64,000 bases of DNA, taken from positions 1-64,000 of the forward strand of contig JAAZAT010000081.1 in NCBI GenBank assembly GCA_012514185.1. Direction: 5' to 3'. A program made the position numbers and the translations under genes. Origin of the DNA: Spirochaetales bacterium. GTDB taxonomy: Bacteria > Spirochaetota > Spirochaetia > Sphaerochaetales > Sphaerochaetaceae. Positions 23,504 through 33,628 of this stretch are shown in pieces. Positions within the stretch are counted from its first letter, which is position 1. Each line of letters opens with the position of its first letter. The notes beneath the pieces were generated by a model that saw nothing but the letters and a program-made list of their open reading frames with translations, was not told the origin of the DNA and searched no databases.

Positions 23504-23523
23504 TACTTTACAATTGTAAAGTA
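23504..23523. promoter_or_regulatory. Perfect 20-bp palindrome upstream of ispG
   Basis: TACTTTACAATTGTAAAGTA equals its own reverse complement. Confidence 0.6.
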
Positions 23524-23528
23524 TATAT

Positions 23529-23966
23529 CTACGGCTTCAAAACAATCGTCATTCGTTTCACCAACGCATCCGACCCATTGGCGACAATGCCTAAGGCATA
23601 CGGTTCCCTGGGCATGAAAAGGGTGAACATGCCGCTTTGGGCTGTGATGACAGTCTTGATCGGACTGTCGCTTATCTGTATCCAACCACATGCGTCCTTT
23701 GCTGCTCCCTTGCATCGTTCGCTGTAGGTCAAACCGAACAACTCTTCTCCCTGGAGCATCACTACCAGCGTTGCAGCCGAGTCATGGGCTCTGAACGTAC
23801 CGGTAAAAGCGGTCGGAACATACGATTCAACGGTTACGGAAAGTGTCCCGATTTGGTGTGTTCCCTCCTCATACGATGAGGCCAGGACCTCTTCGATCCG
23901 ATCAAAGCTCTCAAGAATGGGAGCGTAGTGAATAAGATTTGCGAGACTGTCGTGAATCATTGCCAC
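23529..23966 (-). CDS. YhcH/YjgK/YiaL (DUF386) family protein
   Basis: MIHDSLANLIHY start; GEELFGLTYSE; GMFTLFMPREPYALGI. Confidence 0.8.
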   Translation of the reverse strand: MAMIHDSLANLIHYAPILESFDRIEEVLASSYEEGTHQIGTLSVTVESYVPTAFTGTFRAHDSAATLVVMLQGEELFGLTYSERCKGAAKDACGWIQISDSPIKTVITAQSGMFTLFMPREPYALGIVANGSDALVKRMTIVLKP

Positions 23967-24068
23967 CTCACCTGAATGCTAGGATATACCAAAAGGGAAA
24001 GTTCTTACAAGAAGCGCCAAGACCATGGTCTTCTTGCCAAGCTTGCGAAGGTGCCGTACAGTATCGTC

Positions 24069-24527
24069 ATGTACTATACAAGAACATATCAGAGTCCGAT
24101 AGGACCCTTGTACCTGACCTCTTGTGAGAAAGCCATCACCATGCTCTCCTTTCATGGCTCACAAACAGAACAGGACGCCGTTCATCCTTTGCTCGATGTG
24201 GCTTTTCAGCAATTGGATGAGTATTTTGCCGGTACCAGGAAAGTATTCACCCTGCCCTTGGCAATCGAGGGAACCCGGTTTCAAAAACAAGTATATGCGG
24301 CCTTGCTGGATATCGGCTACGCCAAGACTGCAAGCTATGCAGAGATTGCCAGTGCCATCGGCAATCCGAAGGCCTATAGGGCGGTCGGAATGGCCAACAA
24401 TCGCAATAAGATTGCCCTGCTCATCCCTTGCCACCGGGTTATCGGATCAAATGGTTCCTTGACCGGCTATGAAGGAGGGCTGGAGAAAAAAGCGTGGTTG
24501 CTGGATTTTGAACGAAGTCATGGCTGA
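24069..24527 (+). CDS. Methylated-DNA--[protein]-cysteine S-methyltransferase
   Basis: MYYTRTYQSPIGPLYLTS start; active-site PCHRVIGSNGSLTGYEGGLEKKAWLL. Confidence 0.95.
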   Translation: MYYTRTYQSPIGPLYLTSCEKAITMLSFHGSQTEQDAVHPLLDVAFQQLDEYFAGTRKVFTLPLAIEGTRFQKQVYAALLDIGYAKTASYAEIASAIGNPKAYRAVGMANNRNKIALLIPCHRVIGSNGSLTGYEGGLEKKAWLLDFERSHG

Positions 24528-24536
24528 ACACACAAG

Positions 24537-24570
24537 AAAGAGCATCCCTGTGAAGGAATGCCCTTTTTGA
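24537..24570. terminator. Probable bidirectional terminator between ogt-like gene and V-ATPase operon end
   Basis: AAAGAGCATCC-ctgtgaa-GGAATGCCCTTTTT imperfect stem with A-run and T-run. Confidence 0.55.
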
Positions 24571-24593
24571 TGAACCGTTGCTTGGTAAGCTGC

Positions 24594-25031
24594 TTATTGC
24601 AGGGCGAGCAGGCTGAAGACGAGGGTGAAAAGCGCCACGGTTTCAACGATACCGATGACGATGAAATAGTTGGCGGTTCCCTTTCCGGTCTCAGCAAGAG
24701 CGTCACAGGCTGTCGCCGAAACTTTTCCCTGCATCCATGCAGAGAGTCCGATGGCAAGACCTCCAAAGACACCAACACCAAGAGCAAGGGTTGATGCTGC
24801 ACCGGCGGCAACGGCAGCGGAGATGAAGTTCATCAACAAGAAGCCATAAATGGTCTGGGTAAGCGGGGCACCAGCGAAAGCAACCATGATGAAGGGAGCG
24901 GGCTTGCCATTGGCATAGCACTTTTTCCAACCGCCGACGGCTGCCTGAGCAGCAGCACCTGCACCCAGTCCCGATCCGAGAGCTGAAAGAGCCAAGGCAC
25001 AAGCCATTCCGATAAATTCCAAATTTGCCAT
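24594..25031 (-). CDS. V-type ATP synthase subunit K
   Basis: MANLEFIGMACALALSALGSGLGAGAAAQAAVG; two-hairpin proteolipid topology. Confidence 0.92.
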   Translation of the reverse strand: MANLEFIGMACALALSALGSGLGAGAAAQAAVGGWKKCYANGKPAPFIMVAFAGAPLTQTIYGFLLMNFISAAVAAGAASTLALGVGVFGGLAIGLSAWMQGKVSATACDALAETGKGTANYFIVIGIVETVALFTLVFSLLALQ

Positions 25032-25062
25032 GATTTTCTCCTTAGTTGTTACCAAACAACGA

Positions 25063-26889
25063 TTAGTTTTCTTCCACCGTTTGTGCAAACGGTTCATATG
25101 CGATCCCGGTCCACTCCATTCCAAGCTGGCCGGAGAACTCCAAGAGATTGAGACGCACCCCATGTACGACCACACTGAGCAGCCCCATCACCAAGTTCAG
25201 GGAGTGCCCGATGACCAAAATCAGAATGCCGGCCGGCAAAGCCCATCCGTTGAGCATGCCGCTCGCCATGCTGTTGAAACTCTGGGCGATGGCCACCGAC
25301 GCCATGCCGACTGCAAACAATCTGATGTAGCTCATGATGTTCGAGAAGGCGCTGATGGTATTGAGGAAAGTGGTGAAAAAACCACCCAATCCGCTGACCA
25401 ATCCTTTCACAAATGGTACACCGGGTGCTTGATTTCCAAATCCTACAACCAGTAAAAATCCTACCCCCACGATGCTGAAAACCATCATGACGTTGGCAGG
25501 CTCTCCCACTACCAGCTGGAGAACGATGAAATACAGGGCCAGGATATCGATCAACCATCCGATGTCAGCAACAAAACTCAGATTCTTCTGGGGAATCTTG
25601 TGGATGATATTCATGATGCAGGCCAGGGAAAGCTGGACCGTACCGATGATGAAGCAGAACTTCATCACTTGGTTCTGGGCCTCGACTGCACTCAGGCCGA
25701 AAAGATCGGGATAATTGGAAATGGAAGGAATCACCAACTTCTGCAGGAAAGGAAGAGCAATCAAAATCTCTTTCGACCCGAACCACGTACCTGTCAGGCT
25801 TCCCCATACCAAGGTTGCGATACTTAAGACATAGATGAGCATCACCAAGGTTGTCGCCTTCTTCTGTTTTGCATGCAAACCTATTGCGGTTGCCAGAAAA
25901 ATCAGGCCGTAACCGGCATCTCCGATGATCATGGCAAAGAAGAGGGTGAAGAAGAGCAGGAACCATGTACTGATGTCATTCTCGCGATACCCGGGAACGG
26001 TTCCAAGGATGTCGAATACCGGCTTGATGATGCCCACCCCTTTTGCATACTTGATCAGGGTTGGTGGAGTATCCTCCTCTGATACATCTTCGAGCAGATA
26101 GGCCCATTGATGAGTCTTGGCAAGGCTCTCAAATGTTGAAACTTCCGGTTCAGGGAGATAACCGCATATCCAGGTCAGCTCATCGCTTGTCTCAAGCGTC
26201 TCCCCAACCCGCTCAAAACGCATGGCCATCTCGACTTTCTTCATCTGCAGGGAAAGAGCGGCAAGGTAGGCTCCCCCACGCTTCAAATCCTGCAGAACCT
26301 GCGCATGGTGCTTTTCATCGGAAGCGTAACGCTTCTTTAGGAATCCAAGACCGTGCTCAGGAAGAAAGAATCGAGTGGCAGACACTTCGGGGGGAAGCTC
26401 TTTGCCAACCGTGGCAATCGCTTCAAGACTGCCCACCGGAGCCAATCTCAGGTATTCGAGAGAAGAATCAAGCCTTTCCAAGTCTTTCTTTGAAAGTGTA
26501 TAGAAGTACAGCTTGATTCCTTCATGTGCAAGTGAACGGACCTGGTCTGGATCGAAATCACCCCAGGCGCTCAAAGCCTCGATCTGGATCATGTCCTGAG
26601 CCATCTCTTCCTCAAGGTTCTTCTTGCTGTCCAAGAGGCCTTGATAGCGTTCCAACACTTCAATGAAGGCTTCATCAGAGAGGGAAATCTGCTCGACCTT
26701 GGTCTTCTTGTCCTGCAAATCCTCGATGGAGGCACGTATCTGGCTGATCTGGTCGAATGATTTTTCAAGATTTTCAATCCGGTCATTGCGTATTTGTTGG
26801 GTGTCGATATGCAGAAGACCTGCTTTTCTCAGGTCCCTGAGCATCGAACGGCCATTATGCGCCTGTACAATGATATAGGCTTTTTTCAT
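25063..26889 (-). CDS. V-type ATP synthase subunit I
   Basis: MKKAYIIVQAHN start; long coiled N-terminus, GDAGYGLIF, SYIRLFAVGMASVAIAQSFN, LNLVMGLLSVVVHGVRLNLLEF. Confidence 0.93.
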   Translation of the reverse strand: MKKAYIIVQAHNGRSMLRDLRKAGLLHIDTQQIRNDRIENLEKSFDQISQIRASIEDLQDKKTKVEQISLSDEAFIEVLERYQGLLDSKKNLEEEMAQDMIQIEALSAWGDFDPDQVRSLAHEGIKLYFYTLSKKDLERLDSSLEYLRLAPVGSLEAIATVGKELPPEVSATRFFLPEHGLGFLKKRYASDEKHHAQVLQDLKRGGAYLAALSLQMKKVEMAMRFERVGETLETSDELTWICGYLPEPEVSTFESLAKTHQWAYLLEDVSEEDTPPTLIKYAKGVGIIKPVFDILGTVPGYRENDISTWFLLFFTLFFAMIIGDAGYGLIFLATAIGLHAKQKKATTLVMLIYVLSIATLVWGSLTGTWFGSKEILIALPFLQKLVIPSISNYPDLFGLSAVEAQNQVMKFCFIIGTVQLSLACIMNIIHKIPQKNLSFVADIGWLIDILALYFIVLQLVVGEPANVMMVFSIVGVGFLLVVGFGNQAPGVPFVKGLVSGLGGFFTTFLNTISAFSNIMSYIRLFAVGMASVAIAQSFNSMASGMLNGWALPAGILILVIGHSLNLVMGLLSVVVHGVRLNLLEFSGQLGMEWTGIAYEPFAQTVEEN

Positions 26890-26902
26890 TGGTACTATCA
26901 CA

Positions 26903-27514
26903 TCAGGCCCCCTGCACCAGTTTCTTCTTTGCAATCTTACCTCGTACGACGGCAGCGGTCTGCTGGTCGCCAAGGTAAATCCCGATGCGTCTGATATTTT
27001 CTTTCGCTTCAGGAATCTTCACTTTCTCAAAGAGGTTCACCCTCTGGCTGGTGGTTCTCAACTCTCTTCCAAGCAGTTTGATCTGCTGTTCCAAAGTTGC
27101 AATCAGGGCATCGTAGCGCGCACAATCACGAAGGCTCTCCAATCCCTTGTCGACCCACAGCGGATAGTCCCGCAAATCATAGTTGATGGGGATGAAGGTC
27201 AATTCCTTGAAAACAGGAATGGTCACACCCGCTATATTGCCTTTGGTCCGAACAACCCGGTCGACTTTCACCAGCTGCTCAACCTTCTTGACATCACCGA
27301 AGGCCGTATTTTCATGGTATACGGCGATCCAGCTCTGCATATCCTGAACCAGCTTTGCCTGCTTCACCCTCAAAGAAGCAACCTCAGCCTCGATCTGCCT
27401 GATGACCATTTGCAGCTGTTGCTTTTTCAGCTGCAAGGTCGGCAGATACCTTTGGTATTGCTTCAATCGGTCTTTCTGCAGTTTCTGCTCGTTCTTCGTC
27501 AGTTTGACGGCCAT
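26903..27514 (-). CDS. V-type ATP synthase subunit D
   Basis: VKLTKNEQKLQKDRLKQYQRYLPTLQLKKQQLQ coiled coil; position in operon. Confidence 0.9.
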   Translation of the reverse strand: MAVKLTKNEQKLQKDRLKQYQRYLPTLQLKKQQLQMVIRQIEAEVASLRVKQAKLVQDMQSWIAVYHENTAFGDVKKVEQLVKVDRVVRTKGNIAGVTIPVFKELTFIPINYDLRDYPLWVDKGLESLRDCARYDALIATLEQQIKLLGRELRTTSQRVNLFEKVKIPEAKENIRRIGIYLGDQQTAAVVRGKIAKKKLVQGA

Positions 27515-27523
27515 GCCAGCTCC

Positions 27524-28834
27524 TTAGTCGTTCAACTTCTTCGGCCAGCGGCTGAGGATAAGGTCACTCTTCAAACCGGTTTCATTCGGTTCGAAACACT
27601 GGGAGAGAATCTCCCAGCCCAGGTCCAGAGCCTGCTCGAGAGGAATATTCACACTCAAATCCATCAACTTGGTTTCAAACAAGTGCCCGTACTTGAGCAG
27701 CTTTTCATCCCATTCAGTCATCATGAAACCCATGGATTTCTTTTCCACCGACTCCTTGTAGGAGGCATAGAGCTTTATCATACCGTCCATCAGGGCGCGG
27801 TGGTCGTCACGGGTATCCTTGTTAACTTGCTGCTTGAGACGGCTCAAGGAACCAAACGGTTCGATGCGGCCTCCCTTGAGGTAGTACTGACCTTCGGTGA
27901 TGTAGCCGGTATTGTCTGGAACCGGGTGCGTTACGTCATCACCGGGCATCGTCGTTACCGCTAAAATGGTGACGGAACCCGCACCTTCAAAGTCAACAGC
28001 CTTCTCATAGCGGGATGCCAACGAGCTGTACAAATCTCCCGGATATCCTCGGTTGGAAGGAACCTGATCCATGGTAATGGCCATTTCCTTCATGGAATCG
28101 GCAAAGTTGGTCATATCGGTAAGCAGGACAAGCACTTTCTTTCCATCAAGGGCGAACCGTTCAGCAACAGCAAGAGCCATATCAGGCACCAGCATGCATT
28201 CAACAGTCGGGTCGCTTGCCGTATGGATGAACATGATCGTCCGGCTCATGGCACCGCTGGCTTCAAGCGTATCCTTGAAGAACAAGTAGTCATCGAATTT
28301 CAAACCCATGCCGCCCAGAACGATAAGGTCGACTTCGGCCTGCATGGCAATCCTGGCAAGCAACTCATTGTATGGTTCACCGCTTACCGAGAAAATCGGA
28401 AGTTTCTGGCTCTCAACCAGCGTATTGAACACATCAATCATGGGAATACCGGTTCTGATCATGTTCCTGGGAATGATGCGCTTGGCAGGATTGACCGCAG
28501 GACCGCCGATATCGATCATATTGTCGGTCAGGCTCGGTCCATTGTCACGCGGCGACCCTGTTCCGTCAAATACACGACCCAAGAGGTTTTCGGTGTAGGA
28601 AACGCGCATTGGAACTCCCAGGAAACGCACCTGATCACCGGTGGAGATTCCCTGGGCACCACTGAAAACCTGCAGGGAAACCAGATCATTGTCGAGTTTG
28701 ATTACATTGGCATAACTCTGATCAGTTCCAGTAGTTACAATAGCTAGTTCACTGTTTCGCACACCTTTGGCACGAACGGTGATGACGTTTCCGACAATGG
28801 ATTCAATTTTTGAATATACCTTTTGCATCTGCAA
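27524..28834 (-). CDS. V-type ATP synthase subunit B
   Basis: [57 protein letters not shown]. Confidence 0.95.
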   Translation of the reverse strand: MQMQKVYSKIESIVGNVITVRAKGVRNSELAIVTTGTDQSYANVIKLDNDLVSLQVFSGAQGISTGDQVRFLGVPMRVSYTENLLGRVFDGTGSPRDNGPSLTDNMIDIGGPAVNPAKRIIPRNMIRTGIPMIDVFNTLVESQKLPIFSVSGEPYNELLARIAMQAEVDLIVLGGMGLKFDDYLFFKDTLEASGAMSRTIMFIHTASDPTVECMLVPDMALAVAERFALDGKKVLVLLTDMTNFADSMKEMAITMDQVPSNRGYPGDLYSSLASRYEKAVDFEGAGSVTILAVTTMPGDDVTHPVPDNTGYITEGQYYLKGGRIEPFGSLSRLKQQVNKDTRDDHRALMDGMIKLYASYKESVEKKSMGFMMTEWDEKLLKYGHLFETKLMDLSVNIPLEQALDLGWEILSQCFEPNETGLKSDLILSRWPKKLND

Positions 28835-28838
28835 CCCC

Positions 28839-30596
28839 TTAGATCAGCTTCTCGGCATCAGGATCAATGGCAGCCTGCTTGCCCTTGTAGAGCGTCACAA
28901 TCTCATTCTCGATCTGCTTGAAGCGCTCGCCTTGGAACGGAACGTTGTTCCAGTCAAGGAAGTGCTGCCTGATCGTATTGAAGAATGAACGAACTTGTTT
29001 TTTATCATCAAAGGCAAATTCGCTTGCCAATACCTTGAACAACAGATCAAATAAATAGCACTGTCGTTCAACGGGAACAGAGGAGTCGACCGGATCGAAG
29101 GAGTTCTGTTGGAGGTAGCAGGCGTCGAGGAGCTCACTCTTCTGATAGGTGGCGTAGTCTGCAATGGAAGTACCTTCCTCACCCACCACCTTCATCATCT
29201 GGTTGATCTCACTCCCCCTGAAAAGAATGCTTCGGGCATACTCCACCTTTTGCTTCTTGATGACACCCTCATACTTCGACCATGAGGAAAGCGGTTCGAT
29301 GGCAGGATACTTGCGGGCGTCGCTTCTCTCCCGGCTCAAGCCGTGGAATGCACCGACTACTTTCAAGGTGGCCTGAGTTACAGGCTCCTCAAAGTTGCCT
29401 CCTGCAGGGCTGACTGTACCACCAATGGTGATGGAGCCAATTCTGCCGTCCTTCAAGCGTACTTTACCAGCACGTTCATAGAACTCGGCTATTCTGCTCT
29501 CCAAATATGCAGGGAACGCTTCTTCGCCGGGAATTTCCTCAAGCCTTCCGCTCATCTCACGCATGGCCTGGGCCCAGCGGCTGGTGGAATCGGCAAGCAG
29601 CAGAATGTTCAGGCCCATCTGCCGGTAATACTCTGCAATTGTTACAGCGGTATAGACGGAAGCCTCTCGGCTGGCTACGGGCATGGAGGAAGTATTGCAA
29701 ATGATAATGGTTCGCTCGATCAGCGATCTGCCTGTCTTCGGGTCGGTGAGTTCAGGGAACTCCTTCAACACCTCTACAACCTCACCGGCGCGTTCACCGC
29801 AGGCGGCGATGATGACGATATCAACATCGGCATTGCGGCTGGTCATGTGCTGCAAGACCGTCTTGCCCGCACCAAAAGGACCGGGGGTGCAATAGGTGCC
29901 GCCCTTGGCGACAGGCAGGAATGTGTCGATGATCCTGATCTTGGTGACCAACGTCTCATCGGGACGAAGCCTCTCTTCATACACCTTGATGGCCTTCTTT
30001 ACCGGCCAGGTGAAGACCATGGAAAGTTCTTTCTTGTTTGCCTTATCGTCTTCAATGATGCAGACGATGTCGCGCACCCCGTAGGTTCCCTGTTTCTTGA
30101 TGGATACCACCTTGTACGGGATGTCTGCAAGGGTGAACGGCACCATGATCTGGTGGGTGAACAATCCTTCAGGAACCGTGGCGAAGGTGTCGCCGGGGTA
30201 GAGCGTATCGCCGACCTTGACGGTGGGGGTGAAATCCCAGCTCTTATTCGGAATGGCATCAAGGTATACGCCGCGTTGGAGGAAGAATCCGCACTGCTCG
30301 GCAAGCTGGGGAAGCGGATTTTGCAGGCCGTCATAGATCTGTTGCAGAAGGCCGGGCCCCAAGGACACGCTCAACATCTCATCAGTGAATTCAACCCGGT
30401 CGCCTACACTGATGCCGTTGGTCATTTCGAAAACCTGAAGGGCGGCGGTATTTCCATTGATGCGGATAACCTCGCCCTTGAGGCGGTCGGTCCCGACCTG
30501 GATAAACCCTACCTCATTCTTGGAAATGGCACTGTGAAACTCGACCGTTACCATGTTTCCATTGACGCCCAGAACACGTCCACTTGTATTTGCCAT
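28839..30596 (-). CDS. V-type ATP synthase subunit A
   Basis: [14 protein letters not shown] start; Walker [46 protein letters not shown]. Confidence 0.96.
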   Translation of the reverse strand: MANTSGRVLGVNGNMVTVEFHSAISKNEVGFIQVGTDRLKGEVIRINGNTAALQVFEMTNGISVGDRVEFTDEMLSVSLGPGLLQQIYDGLQNPLPQLAEQCGFFLQRGVYLDAIPNKSWDFTPTVKVGDTLYPGDTFATVPEGLFTHQIMVPFTLADIPYKVVSIKKQGTYGVRDIVCIIEDDKANKKELSMVFTWPVKKAIKVYEERLRPDETLVTKIRIIDTFLPVAKGGTYCTPGPFGAGKTVLQHMTSRNADVDIVIIAACGERAGEVVEVLKEFPELTDPKTGRSLIERTIIICNTSSMPVASREASVYTAVTIAEYYRQMGLNILLLADSTSRWAQAMREMSGRLEEIPGEEAFPAYLESRIAEFYERAGKVRLKDGRIGSITIGGTVSPAGGNFEEPVTQATLKVVGAFHGLSRERSDARKYPAIEPLSSWSKYEGVIKKQKVEYARSILFRGSEINQMMKVVGEEGTSIADYATYQKSELLDACYLQQNSFDPVDSSVPVERQCYLFDLLFKVLASEFAFDDKKQVRSFFNTIRQHFLDWNNVPFQGERFKQIENEIVTLYKGKQAAIDPDAEKLI

Positions 30597-30607
30597 ATCA
30601 AACTCCA

Positions 30608-31141
30608 CTAATTGTTCGCTATTTCAGTTTGAATATTGGAGAAGAGACGCTTGAACTCGGCATTTCCCTCCTCACGGGTAAAGAGACTCTTTCGCTGAAG
30701 CAGTTTCAGCTTGAGTGCAAAACTCAAGAGAGCCTCGATGTCAAAGGTATGCAAGGTAGCAAGCTCGTCCAAGAACTTCCAATGCAACGCAAGCAAGAGC
30801 ATTTCTGCTTCCAACACATTGTCCTGGGCAAGGGCCTGACGCACGGTATCGCTGATTCTTCCTTCCTTGTCGCCATCATTGCGATACGCAGGATCGGAAA
30901 GCGACAATTTACGACTTCGTTGTTCCACCAACTCCTTGTTCACCATCGCTGAAAAGTGCTGATATGCCTTCAAAAACGGATGGGTGGCAGGTTCACCGCT
31001 CAAAGCCTTGCAGATCAGGTTGTAGTGATGATCACTGACCTGCGTCTTGCAAAGCGCTAGAAAGGTTTCGGTTGAAAATGGAAGCGGTCCGTCCAAGCGC
31101 AACGTCGGCAAGGTCGCAACCAGATAATAGTAGGAAGCCAC
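30608..31141 (-). CDS. DUF2764-like V-ATPase-operon protein
   Basis: MASYYYLVATLPTLRLDGPLPFSTETFLALC; located between subunits E and A. Confidence 0.75.
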   Translation of the reverse strand: MASYYYLVATLPTLRLDGPLPFSTETFLALCKTQVSDHHYNLICKALSGEPATHPFLKAYQHFSAMVNKELVEQRSRKLSLSDPAYRNDGDKEGRISDTVRQALAQDNVLEAEMLLLALHWKFLDELATLHTFDIEALLSFALKLKLLQRKSLFTREEGNAEFKRLFSNIQTEIANN

Positions 31142-31150
31142 GTTGTCTCC

Positions 31151-31753
31151 TTACTTCGCCGGACTGAAGACGATCTGTGCGATTGCAGGAGAGAGGAATG
31201 GCTTGAGCATCTCTGCCGTCTCCTCTGCACTGAAATCATAGAATGAAGCACCGTTCTTTTCAGCAATCCTGAAGCCGGACGTAATCGACGAGACAGCCTT
31301 GATCTCAAGACCGTCCTTTATTGCAGAACTCAATGCTCCGGCAAGATTCTTGGCAAGTGCATCGAAGTCCTTCTGGCTGAGCTGTACCACCTGGTCCTTC
31401 GCATCACCGAGGGAAGCGACAACCTTTGCTATCAGGCCGACCAATTCACTTGACGAATAGGCCTTCTCCACCTGTGTTACCAGAAGTCTGTCCAATTGGG
31501 CGCTGATGGCTTTCTTGAGGGAGAGCTGGACATCCCGGCTGGCCTGCTCCAGGCTCGATCGTGCACTCTGGTCGCGGGTGTCGATTTCTCTCCGGGCTTT
31601 TTCCAGTAAGGAAGCAGCTTCCTTTTTTGCCTCCCTGATTACATCTTCAGCCTGAGCCTTCGCATCAGCGATAATCTGGGCAGCCTCTTTTTGGGCAACC
31701 TCAATCCCATCCTTGCGGATGGAAGCAACCAAATCTTGAATTTGTTGAGCCAT
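31151..31753 (-). CDS. V-type ATP synthase subunit E
   Basis: Ala/Glu-rich coiled N-terminus (AAQIIADAKAQAEDVIREAKKEAASLLEKA); first gene of the operon. Confidence 0.85.
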   Translation of the reverse strand: MAQQIQDLVASIRKDGIEVAQKEAAQIIADAKAQAEDVIREAKKEAASLLEKARREIDTRDQSARSSLEQASRDVQLSLKKAISAQLDRLLVTQVEKAYSSSELVGLIAKVVASLGDAKDQVVQLSQKDFDALAKNLAGALSSAIKDGLEIKAVSSITSGFRIAEKNGASFYDFSAEETAEMLKPFLSPAIAQIVFSPAK

Positions 31754-32016
31754 CTGATTTCCTACCTTCTACTGTGTGCATAATGATACGGGATAACGTC
31801 GACTTGTGCAATCAAACGGGAAACCGTACCATCTGGACAAACTCTGCCAATTATCCAGCAATGGTACAGAAAATTCAACCTGTTTCTGCAGATTTTGCTG
31901 AAGTAATGCTTGGTAATGTGACAACTCTCGACAATCATCTAATGCATGTCACACAAATAGGCAAGCAGATGCGCAGATGGTTTGCACACATGACCTTCAT
32001 TTGCTACCATGCATGC

Positions 32017-32331
32017 ATGCTTGTGAATGAACGATACTCCCACTTGTTTACCAACCAGAAAGTACGCGGCTTGATTCGGATCAAGAACCTTCAAAACAAC
32101 CGAATCCTGCTTGTAGGAAGCGAAGACATTGCCGCCGATATCCAGCGCATCCGTTTCTCACTCGATCTAGGGACCTACGAAAACGACGTATTGCAGCAGG
32201 AATATGAGACGATCGGCCTCGAGCTTTTCAGCATTGATGCCTACCTTCAGGCATCGGAAGATGAGGATCTCCAGACACTGCTTGCTGAACACACCAAACA
32301 CTTGCTTGCACAATCTCTGTTGATGTATTGA
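32017..32331 (+). CDS. Degenerate GIY-YIG-like domain protein
   Basis: Internal ATG gives MLVNERYSHLFTNQKVRGLIRIKNLQNNRILLVGSEDIAADIQRIRFSLDLGTYENDVLQQEYE; layout resembles GIY-YIG family with the tyrosines substituted. Confidence 0.5.
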   Translation: MLVNERYSHLFTNQKVRGLIRIKNLQNNRILLVGSEDIAADIQRIRFSLDLGTYENDVLQQEYETIGLELFSIDAYLQASEDEDLQTLLAEHTKHLLAQSLLMY

Positions 32332-32375
32332 AGCAAAAGAGGGTGCCTTGCATCTGTCTCTCCAGGAGGAGGCGG

Positions 32376-32804
32376 ATGTATTACTCACTTACCTATCAAT
32401 CGCAACAAAAATTGTTCACCACAGCAGAAGAAGCATGGCATCGACTGCGTGCCGGTCAGGTATGGTTGCAGATGCACGATTGCATCCTGATCGATTACCT
32501 GCTTGTACCGCACAGCATGCAATGCATCGTCCAAGGCAGACTCAGGATGGGAGCAAGCAAGTTCTTGCATATAAGCCCGCTTACGAACGAACAGTTGTTG
32601 ATTGTCTTCGGAGAGCTCGGAAAACTCGGGAAAGAGTATCCATTTTGCGGAACCTATGAACTGTATCACGCAAGCAAGTGTTTTGCAGAATTGGGAAAGG
32701 CAGGGTATTACTCCCTGCCCTACCCACTTTCCGTTATTTTACAAGCCAAGCATAAACGATCAGGTGCCGGCCTGCCTGCGGTCAGAGTCGATGAGATTGC
32801 GTAA
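32376..32804 (+). CDS. Hypothetical protein
   Basis: ORF 32328..32804, plausible start [14 protein letters not shown]; no recognised domain. Confidence 0.45.
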   Translation: MYYSLTYQSQQKLFTTAEEAWHRLRAGQVWLQMHDCILIDYLLVPHSMQCIVQGRLRMGASKFLHISPLTNEQLLIVFGELGKLGKEYPFCGTYELYHASKCFAELGKAGYYSLPYPLSVILQAKHKRSGAGLPAVRVDEIA

Positions 32805-33554
32805 CGCCTGTACGGTCACCCGGATGGCGTCCTCGGTGTCGTGAAGCTTGGGGTTGTCCATTCCCAGCATCTCACGTTCCTGGTTGCCTACAACCGAGAA
32901 GGCGCTGCCGCATCGTGCTCCCAAACGGGCGGCAACGACAAACAAGGCGGCACTCTCCATCTCGCTTGCAAGCACACCCAGGCGTTTCCAGGCCTCCCAC
33001 TTGTTGATCAGCTCATAGCTGACCGGCATGACGGCCGGATCGTGTTGGCCGTAGAAGGAGTCCTTGCACTGCACCACCCCTACATGGCTTCGCTTTCCCA
33101 GGTGTTTTGCAGCCTCGACCAAGGCCTGCACGACCTCGAAGCTTGCGACCGCAGGGAACTCGATCGGGGCATACTCCCGGCTGGTTCCTTCCATGCGTAC
33201 CGCTGCGGTGGCAATAACCACATCACCTCCCATCACCGGAAGGGCGATCCCGCCGCAGGTTCCCATGCGGATGAAGGTGTCGCTGCCGCATTTGAACAGC
33301 TCTTCCATTGCAATGGAAGCCGAAGGCCCCCCGATTCCGGTGGAGGTTACCGAGACCTTCTCACCATCCAGGAATCCCGTGTAGGTCACGTACTCACGGC
33401 TGTCAGCCACCAGAGCAGCATCATCGAAATACTTGGCGATGAGCGGCACCCGCTTGGGATCGCCGGGAAGGATGACATAGCGGCCTACATCGCCTTGCTT
33501 GATATGCAGATGGTATTGAATACCCGTTCCATTCATATAATCGGACATACACAT
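32760..33554 (-). CDS. Nucleoside phosphorylase (uridine phosphorylase-like)
   Basis: [63 protein letters not shown]. Confidence 0.9.
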   Translation of the reverse strand: MCMSDYMNGTGIQYHLHIKQGDVGRYVILPGDPKRVPLIAKYFDDAALVADSREYVTYTGFLDGEKVSVTSTGIGGPSASIAMEELFKCGSDTFIRMGTCGGIALPVMGGDVVIATAAVRMEGTSREYAPIEFPAVASFEVVQALVEAAKHLGKRSHVGVVQCKDSFYGQHDPAVMPVSYELINKWEAWKRLGVLASEMESAALFVVAARLGARCGSAFSVVGNQEREMLGMDNPKLHDTEDAIRVTVQALRNLIDSDRRQAGT

Positions 33555-33628
33555 TGTCTCCTCTGTTGCTTTGCATCGTACCATTGTACAAACAGAAGTG
33601 CAAGAAAGCTCACTGTACAGCTGCTGAA

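Noticed and set aside
29343-30611. 422-aa plus-strand ORF antisense to V-ATPase subunit A
   Set aside because: Antisense shadow ORF of a clearly conserved gene; protein has no recognisable motifs and reflects codon bias
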